IMG/VR virus record: IMGVR_UViG_3300007514_000698
Span: 1-56,882 of that record
Length of the DNA: 56,882 nucleotides
Direction: 5' to 3' (one strand)
From: a virus
Under the pieces are notes generated by a model, which had not been told where the DNA came from, did not search any database, and saw nothing but the letters and a program-made list of their open reading frames with translations. Below, in pieces: positions 1-8,058 of this stretch. Both the position numbers and the translations under genes were made by a program. Every line of letters begins with the position of its first letter. Position 1 is the stretch's first letter.

Positions 1-52
1 CTTGCAAAGATGCATTTGTTTAATGTTGTATAATGATAGAGGACATTACATT

Positions 53-910
53 ATGAAAAAAGTATATGATTTAATGATTTGTGATGATGGTACTACTCGA
101 GCAGTTGAGGTAGTCAATGGTGTTATGGTTGACCCAACTAAGGGTAAACCGAAAGTAGAAGAAAAAGAAGAAAAGAAAGAAAAACCAAAGGTAAATATTC
201 AACAAAGAATCAGGGAACAAGTTGAAGATTTTGTATCTGGTATTGAAGGTAAGATTGACGATTTTATCAATAGTGATTTTAAAATGAAATACGATTGTTA
301 TACCCATTTACAGGATATGGGTTGTAAATCAGTCCATGCAAGGAAAATGCGTGAACTGTATATGACATTGTACAATGAAAGTGTAGATGTTTTCAATGGT
401 GAGGATGATTACTTAAATGAAGCATTTGGTCATCTTAAACCAAAGTATCAAGAAAAGATGATGCACTTCTTTGGAATTATTATTGATGATATTGATCGTC
501 TTATTAAGAACGCAACTGCACAGAGAAAACCTAGAAAGAAAAAGGAACAATCTGCAACTCGACTTATTAAGAATTTGAAGTATCAACTGGAACATCCAGA
601 CCTTAAACTTGTTAGTATCAATGCAGAAAAGATTGTTGGTGCAAGTGAGTTATGGGTGTATAATACAAAGTATAACCGTTTAGGTGTCTATTATGCACAG
701 AATACGGTTAGAGGTCTTAGTGTTAAAGGTTGTACGATATTACACTTTGACGAAGAAACCTCAATGCAAAAAACGGCGAGGAAACCAGATGAAGCATTGA
801 GTAGTCTTAACAAACGATCTTTGCGGAAATCATTGAAAGAGATGAAAACGAAAGATCAATCTATGACAGGGAGAATTAACTCTCAAACTATATTATTAGG
901 AGCTTTTTAA
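53..910 (+). CDS. Conserved phage protein of unknown function
   Basis: The start at 53 follows a GAGGA ribosome site about 9 nt upstream and is preferred to the non-ATG start at 2, giving 285 residues. The N-terminus is followed by a charged Lys/Glu linker near residues 35-50, then a mostly helical acidic and basic middle. The C-terminal half (WVYNTKYNRLGVYYA and following) looks like a beta-rich fold. The last stretch is very basic. I recognise no catalytic motif. It abuts the next gene with no gap, so the two are probably cotranscribed with the nucleotide genes downstream. Function unknown. Confidence 0.75.
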   Translation: MKKVYDLMICDDGTTRAVEVVNGVMVDPTKGKPKVEEKEEKKEKPKVNIQQRIREQVEDFVSGIEGKIDDFINSDFKMKYDCYTHLQDMGCKSVHARKMRELYMTLYNESVDVFNGEDDYLNEAFGHLKPKYQEKMMHFFGIIIDDIDRLIKNATAQRKPRKKKEQSATRLIKNLKYQLEHPDLKLVSINAEKIVGASELWVYNTKYNRLGVYYAQNTVRGLSVKGCTILHFDEETSMQKTARKPDEALSSLNKRSLRKSLKEMKTKDQSMTGRINSQTILLGAF

Positions 911-1177
911 ATGAATATGATTAAGAATTTTATTATTATTGTACAGTTTTTTATTATCTTTTCTTTGATGGTACAGAAACCAGAGAACTTAAATGTTCTT
1001 GTACATGATGCTGCTACTGCGAAGAACATGGTTATAGATGGTGCGGATTATTTGCATGAAACTTTTGATCGTGAATTCGAGGTACATACGGACGAAGAAT
1101 TCAAAAAGGAACATGGAGATCAAGTTTCTATGTTAGATGACAATACTATTCAAGAATGGACATTCTATGAAAAGTAA
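911..1177 (+). CDS. Small membrane-anchored hypothetical protein
   Basis: An 88-residue protein starts directly after the previous stop. Residues 5-22 are strongly hydrophobic and may be a single transmembrane segment or uncleaved signal anchor. The rest is acidic and soluble. Its end overlaps the start of the dCMP deaminase gene. No family recognised. Confidence 0.6.
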   Translation: MNMIKNFIIIVQFFIIFSLMVQKPENLNVLVHDAATAKNMVIDGADYLHETFDREFEVHTDEEFKKEHGDQVSMLDDNTIQEWTFYEK

Positions 1178-1628
1178 GTTTATTCGGGCGCATTTGGAAG
1201 TTGCGAGAATATACGGTGAATTATCTACCGCAGACAGACTCAAGGTAGGTTGTATCATTGTAAAGGATGATAGGATTATTTCTATCGGATATAATGGTAT
1301 GCCTTCTGGTGGTTCAAATGTTTGCGAAGAAAACAATGTTACAAAACCAGAGGTACTCCATGCGGAGGCCAATGCAATTACTAAACTTGCAAAGTCAACA
1401 GAGTCGGGTGATGATTCTTATATGTTTTGTACATATGCACCTTGCGTTGATTGTGCAAAGTTAATAATGCAATCTGGTATTAAAGAATTTCATTATGAAC
1501 ATAGGTATAAGAATAGTGATGGTTTGGACTTGTTACAAGAATATACCGATATTAAAATAGTGAAATACACAGATTATGAATCTAAAGTGGGGTATAGTTA
1601 TGACGAAGAAGCGGGAGATATTGGTTGA
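1167..1628 (+). CDS. cd: Deoxycytidylate (dCMP) deaminase
   Basis: This zinc enzyme deaminates dCMP to dUMP, feeding dTMP synthesis for phage DNA. The zinc and proton-shuttle motif LHAEANAI (His, Glu) is visible, as is the second motif APCVDCAK, which supplies the two zinc cysteines. The 153-residue length from the ATG at 1167 is normal for the family. That start is preferred to 1137 because the family begins close to this point and a GGA lies just upstream. T4-like phages carry this gene beside other nucleotide enzymes. Allosteric control by dCTP and dTTP is known for the family but cannot be judged here. Confidence 0.93.
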   Translation: MKSKFIRAHLEVARIYGELSTADRLKVGCIIVKDDRIISIGYNGMPSGGSNVCEENNVTKPEVLHAEANAITKLAKSTESGDDSYMFCTYAPCVDCAKLIMQSGIKEFHYEHRYKNSDGLDLLQEYTDIKIVKYTDYESKVGYSYDEEAGDIG

Positions 1629-1866
1629 GGGTTTGAAACGTAATGTTATTAAAGTAACATTTACGAAGGTAAACGGTGAAGAACGTGTTATGAATTGTAC
1701 TTTGCATCAATCGGTTTTACCAGAAAAATACATTAGTGAAGATATTATTAAGAAAAAAGAAAATCCTGATGTTTTATCAGTATGGGATATTGATAAAAAT
1801 GGATGGAGAAGTTTTCGTTTAGATTCTGTTAAAGAGATAAAAGTTCTTGAGGGTGTATTGACATGA
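1600..1866 (+). CDS. SH3-like beta-barrel protein (DUF2693-like)
   Basis: The 88-residue product starts at the ATG at 1600 after a GTGGGG ribosome site. The pattern VIKVTFTKVNGEERVMNCTL, then a LPE segment, then WDIDKNGWRSFRLDSVKEI matches the small SH3-fold proteins (DUF2693) common in T4-like marine phages, in my judgement. Their function is unknown. The gene overlaps both neighbours by a few bases, so translation is probably coupled to the deaminase upstream and RNase H downstream. Confidence 0.7.
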   Translation: MTKKREILVEGLKRNVIKVTFTKVNGEERVMNCTLHQSVLPEKYISEDIIKKKENPDVLSVWDIDKNGWRSFRLDSVKEIKVLEGVLT

Positions 1867-2720
1867 TTTTGCTTGATTTTTCAAATATAATAATCGGTAG
1901 TATTATGATTGCACATAAAACTAGCGATCAAGATACGGTGTCCGAAGATTTCATTCGACATTTGGTATTGAATAGTATCAGAAATTATCGTGTGAAGTAT
2001 CGTGCAAAATATGGAGAAATTGTCATTTGTACCGATTTCTTATCAAGCTGGAGAAAAGATGAATTTCCGTATTATAAAGCAAATCGGAAGAAAGTGCGTG
2101 AAAAACAGCAAACTCAAGATGGTATGGATTGGAAGGAACTATTTTCCATCATTAATCAGATCATTGAGGAAATAGATGAGTATTTTCCATATAAGGTGAT
2201 TTCTGTACCTCATGCTGAGGGAGATGATATTATCGCTGTTTTGAGTAAATATATTGATGAAAAGAGTATAATTATCAGTTCTGATAAGGATTTTTCGCAA
2301 TTACAGAAGTTTAAAACGATAAAACAATACTCTCCTATACAAAAAAAGATGATTACTACGTCTGACCCTTATAAATACCTCAAAGAACATATTATTAGAG
2401 GTGATAAAGGAGATGGTATTCCGAACATTCTTTCAGAGGATGCTTGCATAGTTGAGGGTGTTAGACAGAAACCAATATCTAAGAAAAAGGTAGCAGTTTG
2501 GATGAATGAACCTGATATGATAAATACTGATCCTAAGTGGAAAAGGAATCAAAAGTTGATTGATTTTGAGTATATTCCCAAAGATATTGTTGATGCGATT
2601 ATGAGAGAATACACTAAGACTAAAGATAAAGGGAATGGATTACCTGGCCGATTTACCTCATACTTTGTTAAGAACAAATTGAATTATTTAATGGAACATA
2701 AGGGGGATTTTATTCTATGA
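1863..2720 (+). CDS. rnh: RNase H, FEN-1 family 5'-3' exonuclease
   Basis: T4 Rnh removes RNA primers from lagging-strand fragments and works with gp32. This 285-residue protein has the family metal-binding acidic motifs in order: LLDFSN at the N-terminus, TDFLSSWRKDEFPYYKANR, AEGDDIIA, SSDKDFSQL and RGDKGDGIPN. The last is the helix-hairpin region of FEN nucleases. Length is close to T4 Rnh (305). The start overlaps the preceding gene by four bases (ATGA). A TATAAATA at 2370-2377 lies inside the coding sequence and is probably coincidental. Confidence 0.93.
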   Translation: MILLDFSNIIIGSIMIAHKTSDQDTVSEDFIRHLVLNSIRNYRVKYRAKYGEIVICTDFLSSWRKDEFPYYKANRKKVREKQQTQDGMDWKELFSIINQIIEEIDEYFPYKVISVPHAEGDDIIAVLSKYIDEKSIIISSDKDFSQLQKFKTIKQYSPIQKKMITTSDPYKYLKEHIIRGDKGDGIPNILSEDACIVEGVRQKPISKKKVAVWMNEPDMINTDPKWKRNQKLIDFEYIPKDIVDAIMREYTKTKDKGNGLPGRFTSYFVKNKLNYLMEHKGDFIL

Positions 2721-3151
2721 CTGAATACATGAGTGAGATATTTGCGAGAATTAATAATGCAAAGAGTCGAAAACAGAAAAAAGAAATATTGGAATCGGTT
2801 GCGGATAATAATATTTTCAGATTTATATTACAAGGTACATTTGACCCTAGTATAGAATGGAATATTACAAAGTTACCGAAGTACACACCTAGTAATGATA
2901 AACCGATTGATCTACATGAGTTGAATTTGAATGAGTCTGTTCCTAAATGTTCTATATTTGTTAAAGGACATAAACGGTCAGAAAATATAAGTGAGTCAAA
3001 AACTAAAGAATTAGTAATACAGATATTAGAGACAATGCATGAGGACGAATCACTAATTTTTAGTGGTATGTTAAAAAAGAAAATCAAATGTAAAGGATTA
3101 ACGGAAAAACTAGTTCTAGAGGTTTTCCCTGACTTATATAGAAAGGTATGA
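2717..3151 (+). CDS. DUF6433-like protein, resembles DNA ligase N-terminal domain
   Basis: The 144-residue product begins with IFARINNAKSRKQKKEILE, continues with FRFILQGTFDPSIEW, and ends in a helical segment with KGLTEKLVLEVFP. This layout resembles the N-terminal helical DNA-binding region of T4 DNA ligase and the phage DUF6433 family. The adenylation lysine domain is absent, so it cannot itself be a ligase. It overlaps rnh by four bases, so a DNA-replication role beside RNase H is plausible but inferred. Confidence 0.6.
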   Translation: MTEYMSEIFARINNAKSRKQKKEILESVADNNIFRFILQGTFDPSIEWNITKLPKYTPSNDKPIDLHELNLNESVPKCSIFVKGHKRSENISESKTKELVIQILETMHEDESLIFSGMLKKKIKCKGLTEKLVLEVFPDLYRKV

Positions 3152-3154
3152 GTA

Positions 3155-3457
3155 ATGGACATTCAAACTGTATTGAACATTCAAATTTCTAAAAGAAAGA
3201 AAACAAAGAAAAATGCAAATGTTCTTGAAGGTTTCAAACAGAAATATATAAAAGTCGAGCTTGAAGATAATGGTGTAGATCATGTCTTTGATTTAAAATG
3301 GAATGGTTTTATGTATGAAGGACAATTCCTTGATATGGTTATGACTTGTGATTATAAAGTTGAAAGAGACTTTTCCGCAGTTAAGACTAAACAAGGTAGA
3401 ATTGAATCGGGTGTTCCAGTAGTTCTGGAAAGAAAGAAATCGGGATACCCTAAATAA
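3155..3457 (+). CDS. Hypothetical protein, basic N-terminus
   Basis: A 100-residue protein with a lysine-rich stretch (SKRKKTKKN) near residues 12-20, followed by a short beta-rich domain. An AGAAAGGT ribosome site overlaps the end of the upstream gene. No family recognised. The fold may again be a small beta barrel by its strand pattern, but that is a guess. Confidence 0.6.
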   Translation: MDIQTVLNIQISKRKKTKKNANVLEGFKQKYIKVELEDNGVDHVFDLKWNGFMYEGQFLDMVMTCDYKVERDFSAVKTKQGRIESGVPVVLERKKSGYPK

Positions 3458-3473
3458 CTCTATAGGGGGGGAT

Positions 3474-3872
3474 ATGACAAAAGATAATATTGTAATTCGT
3501 ACCCTGAGAGAAAACCTACATAAAAAAGAATATATAGAAACTACTAAACATCTTGTTACAAGATGGCATAACATTTTAAATCGGGAAGTATTTAATCACA
3601 GAATACATCCTTTTAAACATATAGAGATTAAAAGAAAACAAGGTTGTCATGCAGAACATATCGGGGAAACAGATGACCGTGATTATCTTTTCGGAACATT
3701 ATCTATCGCAGACCGATTTGAAAACAAATCTTACTTTATCTACACACTTGCACATGAAATGGTGCATCAATGGCAATGGATGCATTTATACAAAACAGAT
3801 CATGGGAGTACGTTTATGAAGTGGAAAAGTAAGTTAGAGAAATTCGAGATACCATTGGGGGTAAGTATATAA
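3474..3872 (+). CDS. SprT-like zinc metallopeptidase
   Basis: The motif LAHEMVHQW (HExxH) followed by DHGSTFMKW is the SprT/SPRTN active-site arrangement, with Glu as catalytic base and a third zinc ligand downstream. At 132 residues it is a minimal SprT domain. Cellular SPRTN proteases degrade DNA-protein crosslinks. Whether the phage protein does so is unknown. A strong GGGGGGG ribosome site precedes the ATG, and its stop overlaps the next ATG. Confidence 0.82.
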   Translation: MTKDNIVIRTLRENLHKKEYIETTKHLVTRWHNILNREVFNHRIHPFKHIEIKRKQGCHAEHIGETDDRDYLFGTLSIADRFENKSYFIYTLAHEMVHQWQWMHLYKTDHGSTFMKWKSKLEKFEIPLGVSI

Positions 3873-4135
3873 TGCCTTTATACGATTATGAGTGTCAACT
3901 ATGTGAACATTCTTTTGAAGAATTCCGAACTATTGCAGAGATGGATATTCCTTTGGAGAATCCTTGTCCTGATTGTAAAAAGGGAGAAGTTAAAAGAATT
4001 ATAGGTTCTACCCGATTATCCGATCCTACATTATTAGAATCGTCTAAGGGTAGGGTTAAACCAACTTCCGAATTTAGGGAAGTGATGACTAGGATAAAGA
4101 AAAATCATCCTTCATCAAACTTTGAGGTAAGATAA
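3872..4135 (+). CDS. FmdB-family zinc-ribbon protein
   Basis: The first 45 residues match the FmdB/CxxC regulatory family: MPLYDYECQLCEHSFEE, then NPCPDCKKGEVKRII. Two CxxC pairs should bind zinc. The remaining 40 residues are a basic tail. FmdB proteins are small zinc ribbons of poorly known, possibly regulatory, role. It is translationally coupled to the SprT-like peptidase upstream. Confidence 0.82.
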   Translation: MPLYDYECQLCEHSFEEFRTIAEMDIPLENPCPDCKKGEVKRIIGSTRLSDPTLLESSKGRVKPTSEFREVMTRIKKNHPSSNFEVR

Positions 4136-4137
4136 AG

Positions 4138-4473
4138 ATGAAAAAACTGATATTTATCGGCTTGTGTTTATTATTTTTACTAGGTAATAAACCAACTACA
4201 GCCAAGCAACATGAGACAACAGTTCCATTATCCGAGATTTTGTTATATTGTAACACACCTGATTTTATCAAGGAAATGGCGGAAAACGATTATATGTTGG
4301 GATTAGCTGCAAGTGGTGTCGTTAATGACGACAGACATAGAACTTTACTATCTATGGAAATCCTAATGAATCCTAATAATAAACAATGGGCTATTATTTT
4401 TAATTACGCAAAGGGTAATTTATCTTGCATAATCGGGGGTAATAATATAAAGTTGTTCAAGCCCAAAACCTAA
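4138..4473 (+). CDS. Exported hypothetical protein
   Basis: Residues 1-22 form a typical signal peptide (basic start, then a LIFIGLCLLFLLG core, cleavage likely after the TTAKQ region). The mature part is about 88 residues with two cysteines far apart (LLYCNTPD and LSCIIGG) that could form a periplasmic disulfide. No family recognised. It lies just upstream of an exported DegP-like protease and may share its compartment. Confidence 0.65.
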   Translation: MKKLIFIGLCLLFLLGNKPTTAKQHETTVPLSEILLYCNTPDFIKEMAENDYMLGLAASGVVNDDRHRTLLSMEILMNPNNKQWAIIFNYAKGNLSCIIGGNNIKLFKPKT

Positions 4474-4541
4474 AACATAAAGAAGCCTCGTTTGCAAAGT
4501 ACGATCAAGGAAATGCAAGCTGAGATTTAAAGGAGCTTAGA

Positions 4542-5651
4542 ATGTTAAACTTAAAAAGAAATATATTATGTGTATTTTTATTTCTTTACTTGGGTGTAAC
4601 TAATATTTATGCAGAACATACTCATAAAACAAGTATCGTTAAGAAAATCCTTCCATCTGTAGTAGAAGTAATTGCGGAAAAGGATATGGAAAAACTTGAT
4701 AAGGTTTTTACAACGAAACCGAATCAACGTCAAGGGGGATTCAAATTTAGGAATCAACCTCAACAACAACCTAATCCTAGACAACAACCGCAAAGGAGAG
4801 ATGGTGATCCTAAAAAAGAACCAACACATCTTGGTTCGGGATTTGTCGTTAGTCCAACAGGTCATGTTATAACTAACGCACACGTTATAAGTAATTGTAT
4901 TGATCTTTGTTTAAAGATTACAGTTGTTTTTCATAATGAGGAATCACATGAAGCAAAATTAATAAATTATGATGAAGATTCCGATATTGCACTATTAAAG
5001 ATTATTGATACTACAAAGAACTTTGACTATTTAAAGTGGGGAAAGAAACCAGAATTAGGTGGTGATGTAATTGCGATTGGTTCACCTATGAATCAATCTT
5101 TTACAGTTACTACAGGAATCGTATCTTCTCTTGATCGGTTCGTTCCGATGGCCGCATCATTTGTTCCGTTCATTCAGACAGATACTGCTATAAATCCTGG
5201 CAATTCTGGTGGGCCATTATTTAATGAAAATGGAGAAGTTATTGGTATTAATACTATGATTATAACAGGTAGTGGTGGTGCAGGAGCAGGTAGTATTGGT
5301 ATTGGATTTGCGATTGATGGAACGTATGCACAGTCAGTAATTGAAAAATTATATCTAGGTCATAAGATAGAAAGACCTTTTCTTGGAATCATGTATCGTC
5401 CAGTTGAAACTAAGGATTATAGAGATTCCAAACACGGTTACGGTGCATATGTACAAGAGATCGTAAAAGATAGTCCTGCTTTTGGTGTTATCAAAGTAGG
5501 TGATATTATTTTAAAAGTTGATGGTGAGGAAGTTAAATGGAAAATGCTCGCATCAATCGTTAAAATGAAAACTATCGGTGATACTTTAAAATTAGAAATC
5601 TTGAGAGATGGTATGCATATACCATTGGAAATGATATTAAAAGGTAAATAA
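4542..5651 (+). CDS. Exported DegP/HtrA-like serine protease with PDZ domain
   Basis: The protein has a signal peptide of about 24 residues, a Gln/Pro/Arg-rich linker near 60-90, a trypsin-like protease domain and one C-terminal PDZ domain (about 275-369). The catalytic triad is intact: His114 in TNAHVI, Asp148 in DSDIALLK and Ser222 in NPGNSGGPL. HtrA proteases degrade or check misfolded envelope proteins. With a single PDZ and 369 residues it resembles DegS/DegQ-like members. An AAAGGAG site lies upstream of the start. A phage-encoded HtrA is unusual. It could protect the envelope, process phage-encoded exported proteins or alter host stress signalling. These roles are inference. Confidence 0.9.
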   Translation: MLNLKRNILCVFLFLYLGVTNIYAEHTHKTSIVKKILPSVVEVIAEKDMEKLDKVFTTKPNQRQGGFKFRNQPQQQPNPRQQPQRRDGDPKKEPTHLGSGFVVSPTGHVITNAHVISNCIDLCLKITVVFHNEESHEAKLINYDEDSDIALLKIIDTTKNFDYLKWGKKPELGGDVIAIGSPMNQSFTVTTGIVSSLDRFVPMAASFVPFIQTDTAINPGNSGGPLFNENGEVIGINTMIITGSGGAGAGSIGIGFAIDGTYAQSVIEKLYLGHKIERPFLGIMYRPVETKDYRDSKHGYGAYVQEIVKDSPAFGVIKVGDIILKVDGEEVKWKMLASIVKMKTIGDTLKLEILRDGMHIPLEMILKGK

Positions 5652-6358
5652 TGAATAAAAAAGTGAAGAAGAAATTTCATCATTTAAACGATATTAATGA
5701 AAATGGATATGAACCATCTATCAGAGATGAGATAGATGGAAAGAGGGTGTATATCACACCAGCTGGTGATACATACCCATCTATAACCTCAATCCTCGGC
5801 AGTCAGTCAAAGCCGGGGATTGGGGAATGGAGAAAAAGAGTTGGTGCAATAGAAGCAAATAGAATTATACAAGATTCCAGTAAATTAGGAACTGCGGTAC
5901 ATGATCTTTGCGAGAGGTACTTATATAATAATCTCCAACCTACCTTCCAACCAGACCATCCCGAAGCGATTGAGGTGTTTAATCGTCTTAGGTTCAAATT
6001 ATCAAATATTCAAAACATATATGGGTTAGAACTTCCTTTGCATAGTGATATGTTAAAAGTTGCTGGAACTGCGGATTGCGTTGCAGAATATAACGGTGTT
6101 CTTTCAGTCATTGATTTCAAAACTTCACGCAAGTCCAAGAGAGAAGATTGGATTGAAGATTATTATATACAAACCATGTTTTATGCAGCTGCATTTTTTG
6201 AAATGACAGGTGCATTACCAGAACAAGTTGTAATATTAATTGCGGTTCGGGACTCAACTGAAGTTCAAGTTTTTACTAAACCAATTCGAGAAATTGATAC
6301 TTATATGGACAAGCTTTTAACTATTATGAAAGCAAATCCACAAGTTTTACAGCAATAG
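5651..6358 (+). CDS. PD-(D/E)XK exonuclease (RecB/MGME1-like)
   Basis: The nuclease core is visible: GTAVHDLCERYL (the RecB-type motif I His), then GTADCV and VIDFKTSRKSK, giving the D-(x)n-D-x-K active site, then YYIQTMFYAAAF, the QxxxY motif. The 235-residue size fits single-domain Cas4/MGME1-type exonucleases found in T4-like marine phages. It probably processes DNA ends in recombination or host-DNA breakdown. The start overlaps the protease stop by one base. Confidence 0.85.
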   Translation: MNKKVKKKFHHLNDINENGYEPSIRDEIDGKRVYITPAGDTYPSITSILGSQSKPGIGEWRKRVGAIEANRIIQDSSKLGTAVHDLCERYLYNNLQPTFQPDHPEAIEVFNRLRFKLSNIQNIYGLELPLHSDMLKVAGTADCVAEYNGVLSVIDFKTSRKSKREDWIEDYYIQTMFYAAAFFEMTGALPEQVVILIAVRDSTEVQVFTKPIREIDTYMDKLLTIMKANPQVLQQ

Positions 6359-6362
6359 TTCC

Positions 6363-6391
6363 TTACATTTTAGTAGTTTTTTTGGTATTCT
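6363..6391 (+). promoter_or_regulatory. Sigma70-like promoter P1
   Basis: TTACAT (6363-6368), 17-bp spacer, TATTCT (6386-6391). The preceding CC and following TT match the elements at 15777 and 38788. With normal geometry +1 falls at about 6398, exactly on the downstream ATG. Confidence 0.65.
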
Positions 6392-6397
6392 ATATTG

Positions 6398-7516
6398 ATG
6401 ATGATACTTGACAAAAAAGATTCTATTGATGTTGCGTTGAAAATAATTGATTATTTCAAGGACTTCAAACGTATTGATGATTATTTTCGTGAACGGAAAA
6501 TAGAGAGAGTTAAAGACATTCCTCTACCTCTGCCTGGTATGGGTAGTATTGAGGATGAAATGTTTCAAGATTATACAATGCATCCAATGGAGATGAACTT
6601 CCAAGTATGTCAAATTCCTTTAATCAATTTCGATACCATGTTGGAAAAGACCGCATCTTTTTCACCAGACGAAAATCCTGGCAAAACATTAAAACTAGTA
6701 GTAAAGGAAACCAACACTAATACAGTCGTTGGTTTTATTCGTTTTGGTTCACCTTTAATTAATTCTAAACCACGCAACGATTTTCTTGGTGGTGTACCTG
6801 ATCTGGATATATTTAACAAACGTGCGATAATGGGATTTAATATTGTTCCAGTACAACCATTTGGATTTAATTATCTAGGGGGTAAGTTACTTGCATCTAT
6901 TTGTTGTTCCCATGCATCTAGAAAAATGTTAAATAAGAAATACGATACAGAGTTTTGTTTGTTTGAAACTACATCTTTATATGGAAACATAAAGGGTGGA
7001 AGTATGTATGATGGTATGAAACCTTATTTAAGATATAAGGGTGATACTGAATCAAAGTTCCTATTGACGTTAGGTGAGGAAATATACAAAGAGTTGAAGG
7101 ATTGGTTTACTGATAGGAATGATGGAGAGGAATTAATACATAAGGGAGCATCTAGTAGAAAATTGAAGATGCAAACTAAAATGGTTGGTATTGTGAAATC
7201 TTCACTAAAGAAACACGATACTAAAGCATATGATATGTTTGTTAAATGCATGGAAGATGCAACTGGTGTTACTACACAAAAAAGATTTTATATGAGTGAG
7301 TATGGTTATCGTAATGTAAAGGATGTTTTGTTAGGTAAGACAGATAAGTTAGAGGTATCTGATAATTTTGAGAAGTATGAATTCGAGAATGTGATTAAGT
7401 GGTGGAAGAAATATGCAACTAAAAGATATGATAAGTTAGTTAAAGAGAATAGGTTGCGTACTAAGTTAGAAGTTTGGAATTCAAAAACCATGAAGGAGAT
7501 TGATATAATAAGATGA
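6398..7516 (+). CDS. DruA/DUF4338-like protein
   Basis: The 372-residue product has a central segment reading VVGFIRFGSPLINSKPRNDFL, then FNIVPVQPFGFNYLGGKLLAS, then a FETTSLYGN motif. This order matches the GNAT-like core of the DUF4338 family, whose best known member is DruA of the Druantia anti-phage system. Related proteins occur in T4-like marine phages, from memory. Their activity is unknown. ATG 6398 is chosen; the TTG just before it lies within the promoter discriminator. No Shine-Dalgarno is visible, consistent with a leaderless message from P1. Confidence 0.6.
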   Translation: MMILDKKDSIDVALKIIDYFKDFKRIDDYFRERKIERVKDIPLPLPGMGSIEDEMFQDYTMHPMEMNFQVCQIPLINFDTMLEKTASFSPDENPGKTLKLVVKETNTNTVVGFIRFGSPLINSKPRNDFLGGVPDLDIFNKRAIMGFNIVPVQPFGFNYLGGKLLASICCSHASRKMLNKKYDTEFCLFETTSLYGNIKGGSMYDGMKPYLRYKGDTESKFLLTLGEEIYKELKDWFTDRNDGEELIHKGASSRKLKMQTKMVGIVKSSLKKHDTKAYDMFVKCMEDATGVTTQKRFYMSEYGYRNVKDVLLGKTDKLEVSDNFEKYEFENVIKWWKKYATKRYDKLVKENRLRTKLEVWNSKTMKEIDIIR

Positions 7517-8058
7517 AACAAGTAAATAAAAAACAAATTAATGAGTGGGGTGGTGATTTTTCTGATAGAAAGAATAACTTTGATGATAGTCCTGATGTTA
7601 GGGCATTTATTAAACATACTCTAAATGATACGAAATTGCAACAATATCTATTAAATTACATACCAGATGGTATAGCTTGTAAATGGCAATATCATCCAGA
7701 CGATAAATATGGAATTGATGTTGCGTTGGTAGATGAAACAGGTAAAAAACATTTACTTATTGATTTAGAAAGATGGAAACAATGGGATGATGAATGGCCT
7801 GATAAGTATAAGTATATCTCTTTTCTTGCAAGAAAAAGTCATTTCTTAGAAGAAACTGTACCATTCCTTATGGTATTCATGTCGAATAGACTTAATAAAC
7901 TTCTCATAGTGGATAAAGAATCAATAAAAAAATATAAGATAGTTGATAAGGATTTTGTGAAATGGGGTAAAAAGGATAAGGTAAGAAAGTTGGAATTTAA
8001 TGAAGGTAATTTATTTGGAACTAATACTACTGATCTAGAAAGAAATCTTTTCGGATGA
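7513..8058 (+). CDS. Hypothetical protein, possibly nuclease-like
   Basis: A 181-residue protein overlapping the previous gene by ATGA. A central GIDVALVDETGKKHLLIDLER segment has the spacing of acidic residues seen in some PD-(D/E)XK folds, but there is no clear catalytic lysine, so this is only a hint. The C-terminus repeats the NLFG tetrapeptide at residues about 164-181. It sits between the DruA-like gene and the glycosyltransferases and is probably coexpressed with them. Confidence 0.6.
   Translation: MKQVNKKQINEWGGDFSDRKNNFDDSPDVRAFIKHTLNDTKLQQYLLNYIPDGIACKWQYHPDDKYGIDVALVDETGKKHLLIDLERWKQWDDEWPDKYKYISFLARKSHFLEETVPFLMVFMSNRLNKLLIVDKESIKKYKIVDKDFVKWGKKDKVRKLEFNEGNLFGTNTTDLERNLFG

Noticed and set aside
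2370-2377. TATAAATA inside rnh (and another at 9342-9349 inside the TAGT-like gene)
   Set aside because: Both lie within coding sequence in AAT/TAT-rich codons. About a dozen chance hits of this 8-mer are expected in such AT-rich sequence, so only intergenic ones ahead of genes were kept.
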